Counted from the first letter of the stretch, positions 1 through 6,250 are shown. The stretch: 6,370 nucleotides of DNA from Alphaproteobacteria bacterium (GCA_005884825.1 VAZT01000197.1:1-6370); one strand, 5' to 3'. The notes: generated by a model from the letters alone, not told the origin. Numbers and translations: made by a program.

Positions 1-1309
1 CCTCCGGGGCGACAGTGAGGCGCCATCGCCGGCCGGGCTGCGCCCGCGCCGCACGACGCAGTGCGCGCAGCGCTTCGTGCGAGACCGTGACCGCAGTCTT
101 GACGAGAGCGCCGCCCGAGCGCGGCTCGAGCAACGCCTCGGCGAGCGGGCGGCCGCGGCGCGGCCGCACCAGCTCGAAATGGCCGAGCCGGGTCCAGCCG
201 AGGAGCTGCGGGGCTGCCGGATCGCGGGCGAGCGCCTCGGCGAACGCCGCGCGCAGCTTTTCGCGCGCCGACCGGCTGTCCAGCCCGACAAAATCGACGA
301 CGATGCCGCCGCCCAAATTGCGCAACCGGATCTGCCGGGCGATCGTCGCGGCGGCGGCCAGGTTGGCTTTCAGCCCGGTGCGCTCGGGCGACCCGGTTTC
401 CGGGGTTCCGGTGTCGACGTCGATCAGCGTGCCGGCCCGAGTCGCCGCGAAATGCACGGAACCGCCGCCGGGGAGGGCGAGCGTACCGCACAACCCCTCG
501 TCGAATACCGCATCGAGATCAATCGGCCACTCGATTTCCGTCAGGTGCGCGACGGCGCTGTCCGGAAAAGCGGCGCGAAGTTCGGCAATGGCGGCAGGAT
601 CGTCCACGAGGATCTCGTCGGGCACCCCCGGCAGCGTCCCGGCGAGCGTCGCGGCAAAGGACGCCACCGGATCGAGCCTGGCAGGCGGGTCGAGCCGTGA
701 AGCGCGGTCGAGGATATCATGCCACCGCCGTGCCAATGCCGCTGCCTGATCGGCGATCGCGTCAGATGGCGCAGCTTCGAGAAGCCTCAGCCCCGCTGTA
801 CCCTCATCCGCCTCGCTGCGCTCGGCACCCTCTGCCGCATTGCGGGAGAGGGGGGACCCAGCCCCGCTAGGGGATGGGTGGGTGAGGGTCTTGAGCCAGG
901 AGAGAAGTTGATTGCGTTCGTCGGGCGAGAGCGCCTCCCCACCTTTCAGGCCAGGGCGGCCGACGATCAGTTCGACTAGCCGGCCGCGCAAGGTTGCGGC
1001 CATCGTCACCCTTGCGGCTTTGCCGGCCTGGGCCTCGCGGCGGATTTGCACGACTGCGCGCTCGCCTTCGTGCAGCCGCTTGCCGCGCGGGAGAACCTCG
1101 CTGTGCGGCAGGAAGGCGGGCCTGTCGCCACCGATATCGACGAGCGCCGCGCCGAGCGCCGGCAACAGTCTCGCGACCCGGCCGAGATGAATGCTGCCGG
1201 CTTCACTGCGCTCGCCACGCTCGACGTAGAGTTCGACGGGCACGCCCTCTTCGAGCAGCGCGGCGCGCCACTCGCCCGGGCCCGCCGATATCAGCAGCTC
1301 GCGAGCCAA
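1..1309 (-). CDS. rng: Ribonuclease E/G family protein, partial (3' end outside window)
   Basis: An open frame of 436 codons with no stop runs off the left edge. The family (RNase E/G, COG1530) cleaves single-stranded RNA endonucleolytically in rRNA maturation and mRNA decay. Residues about 38-110 resemble the embedded S1 domain (HLGRVARLLPALGAALVDIG). The catalytic part has LIDVDTG (295-301) and the segment ARQIRLRNLGGGIVVDF (324-340); their aspartates D297 and D339 match the Mg2+-binding D303 and D346 of E. coli RNase E. The Zn-link cysteines are not seen: where CPRCSG is expected the protein reads EPRSGG (395-400). I chose the TTG at 1307-1309, inside the end of maf, because the following residues (ARELLISAGPGEWRAALLEEG) look like the family N-terminus; no strong ribosome-binding site supports it. 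Residues 141-170 come from an in-frame palindromic repeat. The symbol rng is by family only; paralogue assignment (RNase G versus E) is inferred from size and context. Confidence 0.85.
   Translation of the reverse strand, partial: MARELLISAGPGEWRAALLEEGVPVELYVERGERSEAGSIHLGRVARLLPALGAALVDIGGDRPAFLPHSEVLPRGKRLHEGERAVVQIRREAQAGKAARVTMAATLRGRLVELIVGRPGLKGGEALSPDERNQLLSWLKTLTHPSPSGAGSPLSRNAAEGAERSEADEGTAGLRLLEAAPSDAIADQAAALARRWHDILDRASRLDPPARLDPVASFAATLAGTLPGVPDEILVDDPAAIAELRAAFPDSAVAHLTEIEWPIDLDAVFDEGLCGTLALPGGGSVHFAATRAGTLIDVDTGTPETGSPERTGLKANLAAAATIARQIRLRNLGGGIVVDFVGLDSRSAREKLRAAFAEALARDPAAPQLLGWTRLGHFELVRPRRGRPLAEALLEPRSGGALVKTAVTVSHEALRALRRAARAQPGRRWRLTVAPE
800..889. repeat. 90-nt palindromic element inserted in frame in the RNase E/G gene
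   Basis: Terminal inverted arms are ACCCTCATCC (800-809) and GGGTGAGGGT (880-889), pairing at 9 of 10 positions plus a G-T pair. Inside lie two hairpins. One is CCCTCTGCCGC (828-838) with GCGGGAGAGGG (842-852) around a 3-nt loop, with one mismatch. The other is ACCCA-G-CCCC (856-865) with GGGG-A-TGGGT (870-879) around GCTA, also with one mismatch. The length is exactly 30 codons and the RNase reading frame continues through it without a stop, coding residues 141-170, a Ser/Gly/Glu-rich stretch unlike the flanking sequence. It shares its left arm and the CGGCACCCTCT core with the element at 3700-3752. No clear target duplication is seen at the borders. The boundaries are set by the arms and could be a few bases off. 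Confidence 0.75.
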
Positions 1310-1887
1310 CCCGGTCGATAGCCGCGGCCGGCGAGCAGCTGCGTGGCCTCGAAGAGCGGCAGCCCGACGACATTGGAATAGGAGCCGCTGACCCAGCGGA
1401 TCAGCGCCGCCGCCCGGCCCTGGATCGCGTACCCCCCGGCTTTGCCCTGCCATTCGCCGGTACGCAGATAGGCCCCGATTTCGGCCTCGCTCAGCCGTTT
1501 GAACGAGACTTGGCTCTCGACCCGGCGCAACACCAACCGGCCGTCTGGGCTCACCAATGCGATAGCGCCGTGCACCCGGTGACGGCGTCCCGAGAGCAGC
1601 CCGAGGCAAGACCGTGCGCTCGCCTCGTCCTCGGTCTTCGGCAGGATACGCCGGCCGCAGGCAACGACAGTGTCCGCCGCCAGGACATAGGCGCCGGGAT
1701 GGCGCGGGACTACCGACTGCGCCTTTTCCTGCGCGAGACGCATAGCGTGTGCGGGCGGCAACTCGCCGCGGCGGGGGGTCTCGTCGATGTCGGCCGGATC
1801 GATGCAGTCGGGCATCAGGCCCACTTGGCGCAGCAACTCTAGGCGGCGCGGTGAGGCGGAGGCGAGCACAAGGGGCGGCCCCGTCAC
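1291..1887 (-). CDS. maf: Maf family nucleoside triphosphate pyrophosphatase
   Basis: A cytoplasmic house-cleaning enzyme of 198 aa that hydrolyses nucleoside triphosphates to the monophosphate and pyrophosphate. The N-terminal signature LASASPRRLELL (8-19) gives the phosphate-binding arginines R14 and R15. AADTVV (70-75) holds the expected catalytic D72. LPKTEDEA (82-89) and the LLSGRRHRV stretch (97-105) follow the family pattern. GKAGGYAIQG (148-157) resembles the KAGAYGIQG of the YhdE type (dTTP/UTP preference) more than the YceF type, so dTTP/UTP is the likelier substrate by inference. The length is normal for Maf. The start is GTG at 1887, 4 nt after the UPF0262 stop, with only a weak purine stretch upstream, so coupled translation is likely. 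Its end overlaps the proposed TTG start of the RNase gene by 19 nt. Confidence 0.93.
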   Translation of the reverse strand: MTGPPLVLASASPRRLELLRQVGLMPDCIDPADIDETPRRGELPPAHAMRLAQEKAQSVVPRHPGAYVLAADTVVACGRRILPKTEDEASARSCLGLLSGRRHRVHGAIALVSPDGRLVLRRVESQVSFKRLSEAEIGAYLRTGEWQGKAGGYAIQGRAAALIRWVSGSYSNVVGLPLFEATQLLAGRGYRPGWLASC

Positions 1888-1891
1888 ACAC

Positions 1892-2371
1892 TCAACCCCG
1901 CAGATGCAGCACGCAGATCAGGGTGAAGAGGCGCCGGGCGGTGTCGAGATCGATCTCGACCTTGTCGGCGAGCCGCTCGATCAGCAGCGCGGAACCCTCG
2001 TTGTGCAAGGACCGCCGGCCGACGTCGATCGCCTCGATCTGCGCGAGACTCGACCGGCGGATCGCTTCGTAATAGCTGTCGCAGACCATGAAGTAATCTT
2101 TGACGATCCCGCGAAACGGCGCCAGCGGCAGGGTGATCGTTTCGTTCGAGCCGTTCGGCATCGAGCGGATTTCGATGGTCAGCCGGTTTTCCTCGATCGC
2201 CAAATGCAGATGGTAAGGCCCGGTGCAGCCGGAAACCGGCGCAAAATGGTTCTCTTCGAGAAGATCGAAGATCGCCACCGCCCGCTCGTGCTCGATGTCG
2301 GGGCTGCGGCGGACGACCGTATGCTCGTCGAGTGTGATGCCGGCAATTCGCGAGGCGTCCTGCTCGCCCAT
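1892..2371 (-). CDS. UPF0262 family protein (function unknown)
   Basis: A 159-aa soluble protein with no signal peptide or membrane segment. I recognise it as UPF0262 from conserved blocks: PDIEHERAVAIFDLLEENHF (24-43), GPYHLHLAIEENRL (51-64), FRGIVKDYFMVCDSYYEAIR (86-105), QIEAIDVGRRSLHNEGS (111-127) and the C-terminal DTARRLFTLICVLHLRG (143-159). Length and both ends match the family as I know it, so it appears intact. No biochemical role is established for the family. It begins at an ATG 11 nt after the hisD stop with no clear Shine-Dalgarno sequence, and ends 4 nt before maf, so it is probably translated by coupling in the same transcript. Its position between a histidine enzyme and Maf gives no firm clue to function. 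Confidence 0.9.
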   Translation of the reverse strand: MGEQDASRIAGITLDEHTVVRRSPDIEHERAVAIFDLLEENHFAPVSGCTGPYHLHLAIEENRLTIEIRSMPNGSNETITLPLAPFRGIVKDYFMVCDSYYEAIRRSSLAQIEAIDVGRRSLHNEGSALLIERLADKVEIDLDTARRLFTLICVLHLRG

Positions 2372-2382
2372 GGTTTGCCGAG

Positions 2383-3687
2383 CTACCCCGGGTGCGCCCG
2401 AGCGAGCCGGATCGACAACGACAACGCGTGCGCGTCTAGCCCCTCGGCCTCGGCGAGGCGGATCGCCGCCGGGGCGAGCGCCGCGAGGCCAACCGCGTCG
2501 CAGCGGACGAGCGAGCTGCGCTTCAGGAAATCGAGAACCCCGAGACCCGACGCGAAACGCGCGCTGCGGGCGGTCGGCAAGACATGGTTCGGCCCCGCGA
2601 TGTAGTCGCCAATCGCCTCGGGTGTATGGCGGCCGAGAAAAATCGCCCCGGCATGATGCACCTGTTCAGCCAATGCGTCGGCCTCGTCGAGCGCCAGTTC
2701 GAGATGCTCGGGCGCGATCCGGTCGATCAGCGCCGGCGCCTCGTCCCAATCTGCGACGACCAGAATGGCGCCGTGCGCCTGCCAGCTGGCGCGCGCGATC
2801 TGCGCCCGCGGCAGCTGCGCCAGGTGGCGCTCCACCGCCGCCGCGACCGCGGTCGCAAAACTAGTGTCGTCGGTCATGAGGATCGCCTGCGCCGCGCCGT
2901 CGTGCTCGGCCTGCGACAGCAAATCGGCCGCAATCCATTCCGGGTCGTTGTGCCGGTCGGCGACGACCAGGATCTCGGACGGGCCGGCGATCATGTCGAT
3001 CCCGACCTTGCCGAAGACCCGCCGCTTGGCCGCCGCGACATAGGCGTTTCCCGGCCCGACGATCTTGTCGACGGGCGCGATTGTCGCCGTGCCGTAGGCG
3101 AGCGCCGCGATCGCCTGCGCGCCGCCGACCCGGTAGATCTCGTCGATCCCGACCATCTGGGCGGCGGCGAGAACGAGCGGGTTCAGCACGCCGCGCGGGG
3201 TCGGCACGGTCATGACCAGCCGCTCCACCCCGGCCACCTTCGCCGGGATCGCGTTCATCAACACCGAAGAGGGGTAGGCGGCAGTGCCGCCCGGGACGTA
3301 GAGCCCGGCCGCGGCGACCGGGCGCCAGCGCGCGGCGAGCCGCACCCCCACCTCGTCGACATAGTCGATCGCAGCAGGCAGCTGGCGGCGATGAAAGCTC
3401 TCGATCCGCTCCGCCGCGACGCGCAGCGCGGCCACGGTCTCGGAAGGCGCCGCCGCGGCACCGTCGGCGATTTCTCGTGCCCTCAGCCTGAGGCCCCCGG
3501 CCGCGAGATCCATCCCATCGAAGCGGCGCGTATGGTCGATCAGCGCCGCATCGCCGCGGGCGGCGACATCCTCGATGATCTCGGCGACCGCAGCGTCGAC
3601 ATCGGCCGCACTCTCCCGCTTCGCCGCGAGCAGCTGTCCGAACCCCGCTTCGAAGCCGGGGTCGCGGGTGGAGAGCGTGAGCGCCAT
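2383..3687 (-). CDS. hisD: Histidinol dehydrogenase
   Basis: Catalyses the last two steps of histidine synthesis, the NAD+-dependent oxidation of L-histidinol to L-histidine via the aldehyde, as a cytoplasmic zinc enzyme. The 434-aa length is normal. The signature region runs from IVGPGNAYVAAAKRRVFGK (209-227) to DMIAGPSEILVVAD (231-244). The zinc ligands expected from E. coli HisD are all present: Q259 and H262 (LLSQAEHDGA), D361 (IGDYIAGPNH) and H420 (GLDAHALS). The catalytic Glu-His pair is E327-H328 (IAPEHLEL). The ATG at 3685-3687 overlaps the hisG stop as TGATG and has a strong AAGGAG site 5 nt upstream, so the start is well supported. HisD follows HisG, the first enzyme of the same pathway. 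The dispersed half-repeat in hisG ends only 2 nt before this ribosome-binding site. Confidence 0.97.
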   Translation of the reverse strand: MALTLSTRDPGFEAGFGQLLAAKRESAADVDAAVAEIIEDVAARGDAALIDHTRRFDGMDLAAGGLRLRAREIADGAAAAPSETVAALRVAAERIESFHRRQLPAAIDYVDEVGVRLAARWRPVAAAGLYVPGGTAAYPSSVLMNAIPAKVAGVERLVMTVPTPRGVLNPLVLAAAQMVGIDEIYRVGGAQAIAALAYGTATIAPVDKIVGPGNAYVAAAKRRVFGKVGIDMIAGPSEILVVADRHNDPEWIAADLLSQAEHDGAAQAILMTDDTSFATAVAAAVERHLAQLPRAQIARASWQAHGAILVVADWDEAPALIDRIAPEHLELALDEADALAEQVHHAGAIFLGRHTPEAIGDYIAGPNHVLPTARSARFASGLGVLDFLKRSSLVRCDAVGLAALAPAAIRLAEAEGLDAHALSLSIRLARAHPG

Positions 3688-4409
3688 CAGCGCTCCTTAA
3701 CCCTCACCCGCCTTCCCCCGGACTTCGATCCGGGGGTCGGCACCCTCTCCCGTCCATGACCGATCGCGGCGCGGAACCGCTCGATCCAGCCGCCGACTTC
3801 TTCGGGGCAGGTCTTCAGCGCCGGGCGGTTGACAATCAATCGGGAGCTGACTTCCGCAATCGGCTCGATCTCGATCAGACCGTTGGCCTCGAGGGTGGCG
3901 CCGGTCTGCACGAGATCGACGATATGATGACAGAGCCCAAGTCGCGGCGCCAACTCGACCGCGCCGTTGAGCTTGATGCATTCCGCCTGGATACCCTGCG
4001 CCGCAAAATGCCGGCGGGTATTTTCCGGGTACTTCGTCGCGACGCGTAGATGGCTCGATCGTCTGAAGTCGGCTTGCCTCAGCGCGTCCGCGGTCGCCGC
4101 GACGGCGAGGCGGCAATGCCCGACATCGAGGTCGAGCGGCGCGTAAATCTCCGAATAGTCGAATTCCATCAGCACATCATTGCCGGCGATGCCGAGCTGT
4201 GCGGCGCCGAAGGCGACAAAAGTGGCGGCATCGAAGCTACGCACGCGGATCAGATCGAGACCGGGCTCGCTGGTTCTGAAGCGCAGCTGGCGCGAAGCGG
4301 GGTCGTCGAAGGCCGGCTCCGGCTCAATGCCGATCAGGCGCAACAGCGGCATCACCTCGCCGAGAATCCGCCCATTCGGCAATGCCATAATCAAGGGCTC
4401 GGTGGTCAC
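3687..4409 (-). CDS. hisG: ATP phosphoribosyltransferase, short form, catalytic subunit
   Basis: Catalyses the first step of histidine synthesis, joining ATP and PRPP to give phosphoribosyl-ATP. At 240 aa it lacks the C-terminal regulatory domain of long HisG. Short-form enzymes need the regulatory partner HisZ, which is not in this window. Seen: ALPNGRIL (9-16), GIAGNDVLMEFDYSEIYAPLDL (73-94, family core), RVATKYP (122-128) and the PRPP-binding loop DLVQTGATLEANGL (165-178). The start is GTG at 4409, overlapping the preceding stop as GTGA; an internal ATG at 4388 would cut into the N-terminus. Two oddities: the usual PKGR reads PNGR (N12), and residues 220-237, of an otherwise ordinary protein, are coded by a dispersed repeat, giving a basic Pro/Gly/Ser/Arg tail. 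The catalytic core is complete, so I expect a working enzyme. Confidence 0.95.
   Translation of the reverse strand: MTTEPLIMALPNGRILGEVMPLLRLIGIEPEPAFDDPASRQLRFRTSEPGLDLIRVRSFDAATFVAFGAAQLGIAGNDVLMEFDYSEIYAPLDLDVGHCRLAVAATADALRQADFRRSSHLRVATKYPENTRRHFAAQGIQAECIKLNGAVELAPRLGLCHHIVDLVQTGATLEANGLIEIEPIAEVSSRLIVNRPALKTCPEEVGGWIERFRAAIGHGRERVPTPGSKSGGRRVRVKER
3693..3698 (-). promoter_or_regulatory. Ribosome-binding site of hisD
   Basis: AAGGAG on the minus strand, 5 nt before the hisD ATG and inside the last codons of hisG. It is the best Shine-Dalgarno match at any junction in the window and fixes the hisD start. It lies 2 nt downstream of the repeat arm ending at 3700 and 16 nt downstream of an 8-bp hairpin. 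Confidence 0.85.
3700..3752. repeat. Half-copy of the dispersed palindromic element at the 3' end of hisG
   Basis: The plus strand begins ACCCTCACCCGCC (3700-3712) and ends TCGGCACCCTCTCCCG (3737-3752). These match the left arm and the core of the 800-889 element (ACCCTCATCCGCC and CTCGGCACCCTCTGCCG). Between them, instead of the short spacer of the other copy, lies a perfect 8-bp stem: CCCCCGGA (3715-3722) with TCCGGGGG (3729-3736) and loop CTTCGA. The right half with the GGGTGAGGGT arm is missing. In the hisG frame it codes residues 220-237. It could be a truncated copy or a different subfamily; one window cannot tell. Confidence 0.65.
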
Positions 4410-4858
4410 GAGACTTCATCCAAATCGTGGCGGGGCTGCCATGGCGTCGGCCATGGCTCGCCGAGGTCCCGGGCATGGCAGAGGATTCGCGCGACCTCGA
4501 GCCGGATCGCCGCACCGCCGGAAAATTCGAGATGGATTGCGCCGTCTTCCGGCCGGATCGCCAGCAACGAGAGTATCCGGCCCTCATCGCTGCGGCGGAA
4601 CCCGCTATAGGACACCGCCGCCACCTCGCTGAATGTGATGCCGCACAAAACTCGCTCATAGGAAACCTCGCCGGGCGCCGGGCCGAGCCCGTTTTCCCAG
4701 CGAAACCGGTTCGCGACGAACAGAAAGCTGTGCTCCTCCGGGGCATAGGCGAGGTCGCGAACCGCGACGAGCGCGTCTTGCAGACAGGCCGAGATCACCG
4801 CCAGGTCTTCGGTGTCCTCGGCGCGAAGTTTCAGCGCCGCGCCTTCGTCAGGCGCCAT
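4406..4858 (-). CDS. DUF2948 family protein (function unknown)
   Basis: A 150-aa soluble protein without signal peptide or membrane helix. I recognise the DUF2948 pattern: LKLRAEDTEDLAVISACLQD (9-28), EEHSFLFVANRFRWE (41-55), the LSLLAIRPEDGAIHLEFSGG stretch (97-116), AAIRLEVARILCHARDLG (116-133) and the typical end GEPWPTPWQPRH (133-144). No activity is established for the family; it contains no obvious catalytic motif. I chose the ATG at 4856-4858 over an ATG 63 nt upstream because AGAGG (4866-4870) lies 7 nt before it and the family sequence begins just after it. It overlaps the murA end by 11 nt and the hisG start by GTGA, so it is tightly coupled to both. That placement suggests co-expression with peptidoglycan and histidine genes but not a mechanism. 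Confidence 0.9.
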   Translation of the reverse strand: MAPDEGAALKLRAEDTEDLAVISACLQDALVAVRDLAYAPEEHSFLFVANRFRWENGLGPAPGEVSYERVLCGITFSEVAAVSYSGFRRSDEGRILSLLAIRPEDGAIHLEFSGGAAIRLEVARILCHARDLGEPWPTPWQPRHDLDEVS

Positions 4859-6131
4859 CCCGCAGCCTCTCGATCCGGGCATTGCAGCCGGCAAGCTTTT
4901 CTTCGAGCCGCTCGTAACCACGGTCGAGGTGATAGACGCGGTTGATCACGGTCTCCCCGGCTGCAGCAAGTCCGGCAACGACCAAGGATACCGATGCGCG
5001 CAAATCCGTCGCCATGACCGGCGCCCCCATCAGCCGCGGCACGCCGCGCACCAAGGCGGAGGCGCCATGGACGTTGATGTTGGCCCCCATGCGCGCCAGT
5101 TCCGGGACATGCATGAAGCGGTTCTCGAAAATCGTCTCGGTGATCATCGAGGCGCCATCGGCGATCGTCATCAGCGCCATGATCTGCGCCTGCAGGTCGG
5201 TCGGAAAACCCGGATAGGGTTCGGTCATCACATCGACCCCTTCGAGGCGTTCGGCATATCGCCGCACCGTAAGCCCGTCGGCGGCAGCGGCGACTTCGAC
5301 ACCCGCGCCTTCGAGAATGCGCGCGACCGCAGCAACGAGATCGAGGCGCGTCCCGGTCAATCTGACCTCGCCATTCGTCGCCGCGGCAGCCATGATGTAG
5401 GTCCCGGTCTCGATCCGGTCCGGGATGACCGAATGCGTCGCCCCATGCAGCCGCGGCACGCCGAGGATGCTCAGGCGGTCGGTGCCGATCCCGTCGATAC
5501 GCGCGCCCATCGCTACGAGGCATTCGGCCAGGTCGGTGATTTCCGGCTCGCGCGCGGCGTTGATCAACTGGGTCTCACCCTCGGCCAGGCTGGCCGCCAT
5601 CAGCAGATTCTCGGTAGCGCCGACCGAAACCGCCGGAAAGGCGATCTCCGCGCCCCGCAACCCTTTGGGCGCCCGCGCGTCGATATAGCCTTCGCGCAGC
5701 TCGACCTCGGCGCCGAGCCGCTGCAACCCCTTTATGTGAAGGTCGACCGGCCGCGGGCCGATCGCGCAACCGCCGGGCAACGAGACCCGTGCGCGTCCGC
5801 AACGCGCGACCAACGGCCCAAGCACGAGGACCGAAGCCCGCATCTTCCGAACGAGGTCATAGGGCGCCGTGCTCGAAGTGATATGCCTCGCCGACAATTC
5901 GACGACGTGTCCCGAATCTGCGCCTTCCGCGCCTCGGATGACCGACACCCCGTGCTGGACCAACAGGTTCGCCATCGTCGCGATATCGGCGAGAACTGGG
6001 ACGTTCATCAGGGTCAAGGTTTCCGACGTCAGCAAGGACGCGACCATCAGCGGCAAGGCCGCGTTTTTGGCGCCGCCGATCGGGATTACGCCTTCGAGCG
6101 GCACGCCGCCCTTGATGCAGATCTTGTCCAT
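4848..6131 (-). CDS. murA: UDP-N-acetylglucosamine 1-carboxyvinyltransferase
   Basis: Transfers enolpyruvate from phosphoenolpyruvate to UDP-GlcNAc, the first committed step of peptidoglycan synthesis, in the cytoplasm. The 427-aa length is close to E. coli MurA (419) and the fold-defining motifs are intact. K22 and N23 lie in GGAKNAALP (19-27). The active-site loop SLPGGCAIGPRPVDLH (117-132) holds C122 (E. coli C115) and R127 (R120). D312 (D305) lies in YPGFPTDLQAQ (306-316), R378 (R371) in ATDLRASVS (374-382) and R405 (R397) in HLDRGYERL (401-409). The cysteine predicts sensitivity to fosfomycin at the target level. The ATG at 6129-6131 gives the usual MDKI start; a GAGG lies only 2 nt upstream, too close to be a good ribosome-binding site. 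It seems to be the first gene of the coupled run leading to the RNase, though read-through from the gene to its right is possible. Confidence 0.98.
   Translation of the reverse strand: MDKICIKGGVPLEGVIPIGGAKNAALPLMVASLLTSETLTLMNVPVLADIATMANLLVQHGVSVIRGAEGADSGHVVELSARHITSSTAPYDLVRKMRASVLVLGPLVARCGRARVSLPGGCAIGPRPVDLHIKGLQRLGAEVELREGYIDARAPKGLRGAEIAFPAVSVGATENLLMAASLAEGETQLINAAREPEITDLAECLVAMGARIDGIGTDRLSILGVPRLHGATHSVIPDRIETGTYIMAAAATNGEVRLTGTRLDLVAAVARILEGAGVEVAAAADGLTVRRYAERLEGVDVMTEPYPGFPTDLQAQIMALMTIADGASMITETIFENRFMHVPELARMGANINVHGASALVRGVPRLMGAPVMATDLRASVSLVVAGLAAAGETVINRVYHLDRGYERLEEKLAGCNARIERLRDGA
4866..4870 (-). promoter_or_regulatory. Ribosome-binding site of the DUF2948 gene
   Basis: AGAGG on the minus strand, 7 nt before the ATG at 4858 and inside the last codons of murA. 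It decides the start in favour of the 150-aa form over a 171-aa form beginning further inside murA. Confidence 0.65.
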
Positions 6132-6237
6132 CGCCTCGGTTGTATGCGCGCCGCCGCCGAACCGGCGGCAGGCAGCAGGCTATCTATCGGCGGTCACGCC
6201 ATTGTCCGGCTGCTTTTACTAGACAGCAAGGCGCCGC
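6132..6237. other. Intergenic leader upstream of murA, with a GC-rich hairpin
   Basis: The only gap over 15 nt in the window. It contains a perfect 7-bp inverted repeat, GCCGCCG (6153-6159) and CGGCGGC (6163-6169) around a 3-nt loop, with no T-run after it on either strand. A TAGATA that could serve as a -10 box is visible on the minus strand at 6180-6185, but there is no recognisable -35 at the right distance. If the murA operon has its own promoter it should lie here; I cannot place it. Confidence 0.4.
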
Positions 6238-6250
6238 TCAAGCGAGCGGC
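6233..6250 (-). terminator. Possible hairpin over the stop of the upstream gene
   Basis: GCCGCTC (6233-6239) pairs perfectly with GAGCGGC (6244-6250) around AAGC, covering the stop codon at 6238-6240. Only a weak mixed stretch (CCTTGCTGTCT) follows on the minus strand, not a proper T-tract, so termination is doubtful and an accidental hairpin in GC-rich sequence is equally likely. Confidence 0.2.

Noticed and set aside
15..749. Two long plus-strand open frames over the RNase gene
   Set aside because: Composition is Arg/Ala/Ser-rich, with no motif. The minus-strand frame here carries the RNase E/G catalytic motifs and runs uninterrupted from 1309 to the edge.
800..889. Reading the palindrome as an intrinsic terminator or as a break making the RNase a pseudogene
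   Set aside because: It lies inside an uninterrupted frame, has no T-tract after its stems, and family sequence resumes in the same frame on the far side.
1006..1218. A 70-codon minus-strand open frame inside the RNase gene region
   Set aside because: It is in a different frame from the RNase E/G protein and overlaps its S1-like domain; the translation has no family pattern.
2584..3759. A 391-codon plus-strand open frame opposite hisD
   Set aside because: It mirrors hisD codons on the other strand, with no recognisable domains; hisD itself has all its zinc and catalytic residues.
4438..4457. GCCATGGC occurring twice, 4 nt apart
   Set aside because: It is explained by the coding of the conserved PWPTPW segment near the DUF2948 C-terminus (Pro-Trp as CCATGG twice).
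6132..6237. A tRNA or other structured RNA in the murA leader
   Set aside because: I looked for cloverleaf arms and a T-loop GTTCRA motif with proper spacing. The GGTTCGG here is only the loop of a 7-bp GC hairpin.
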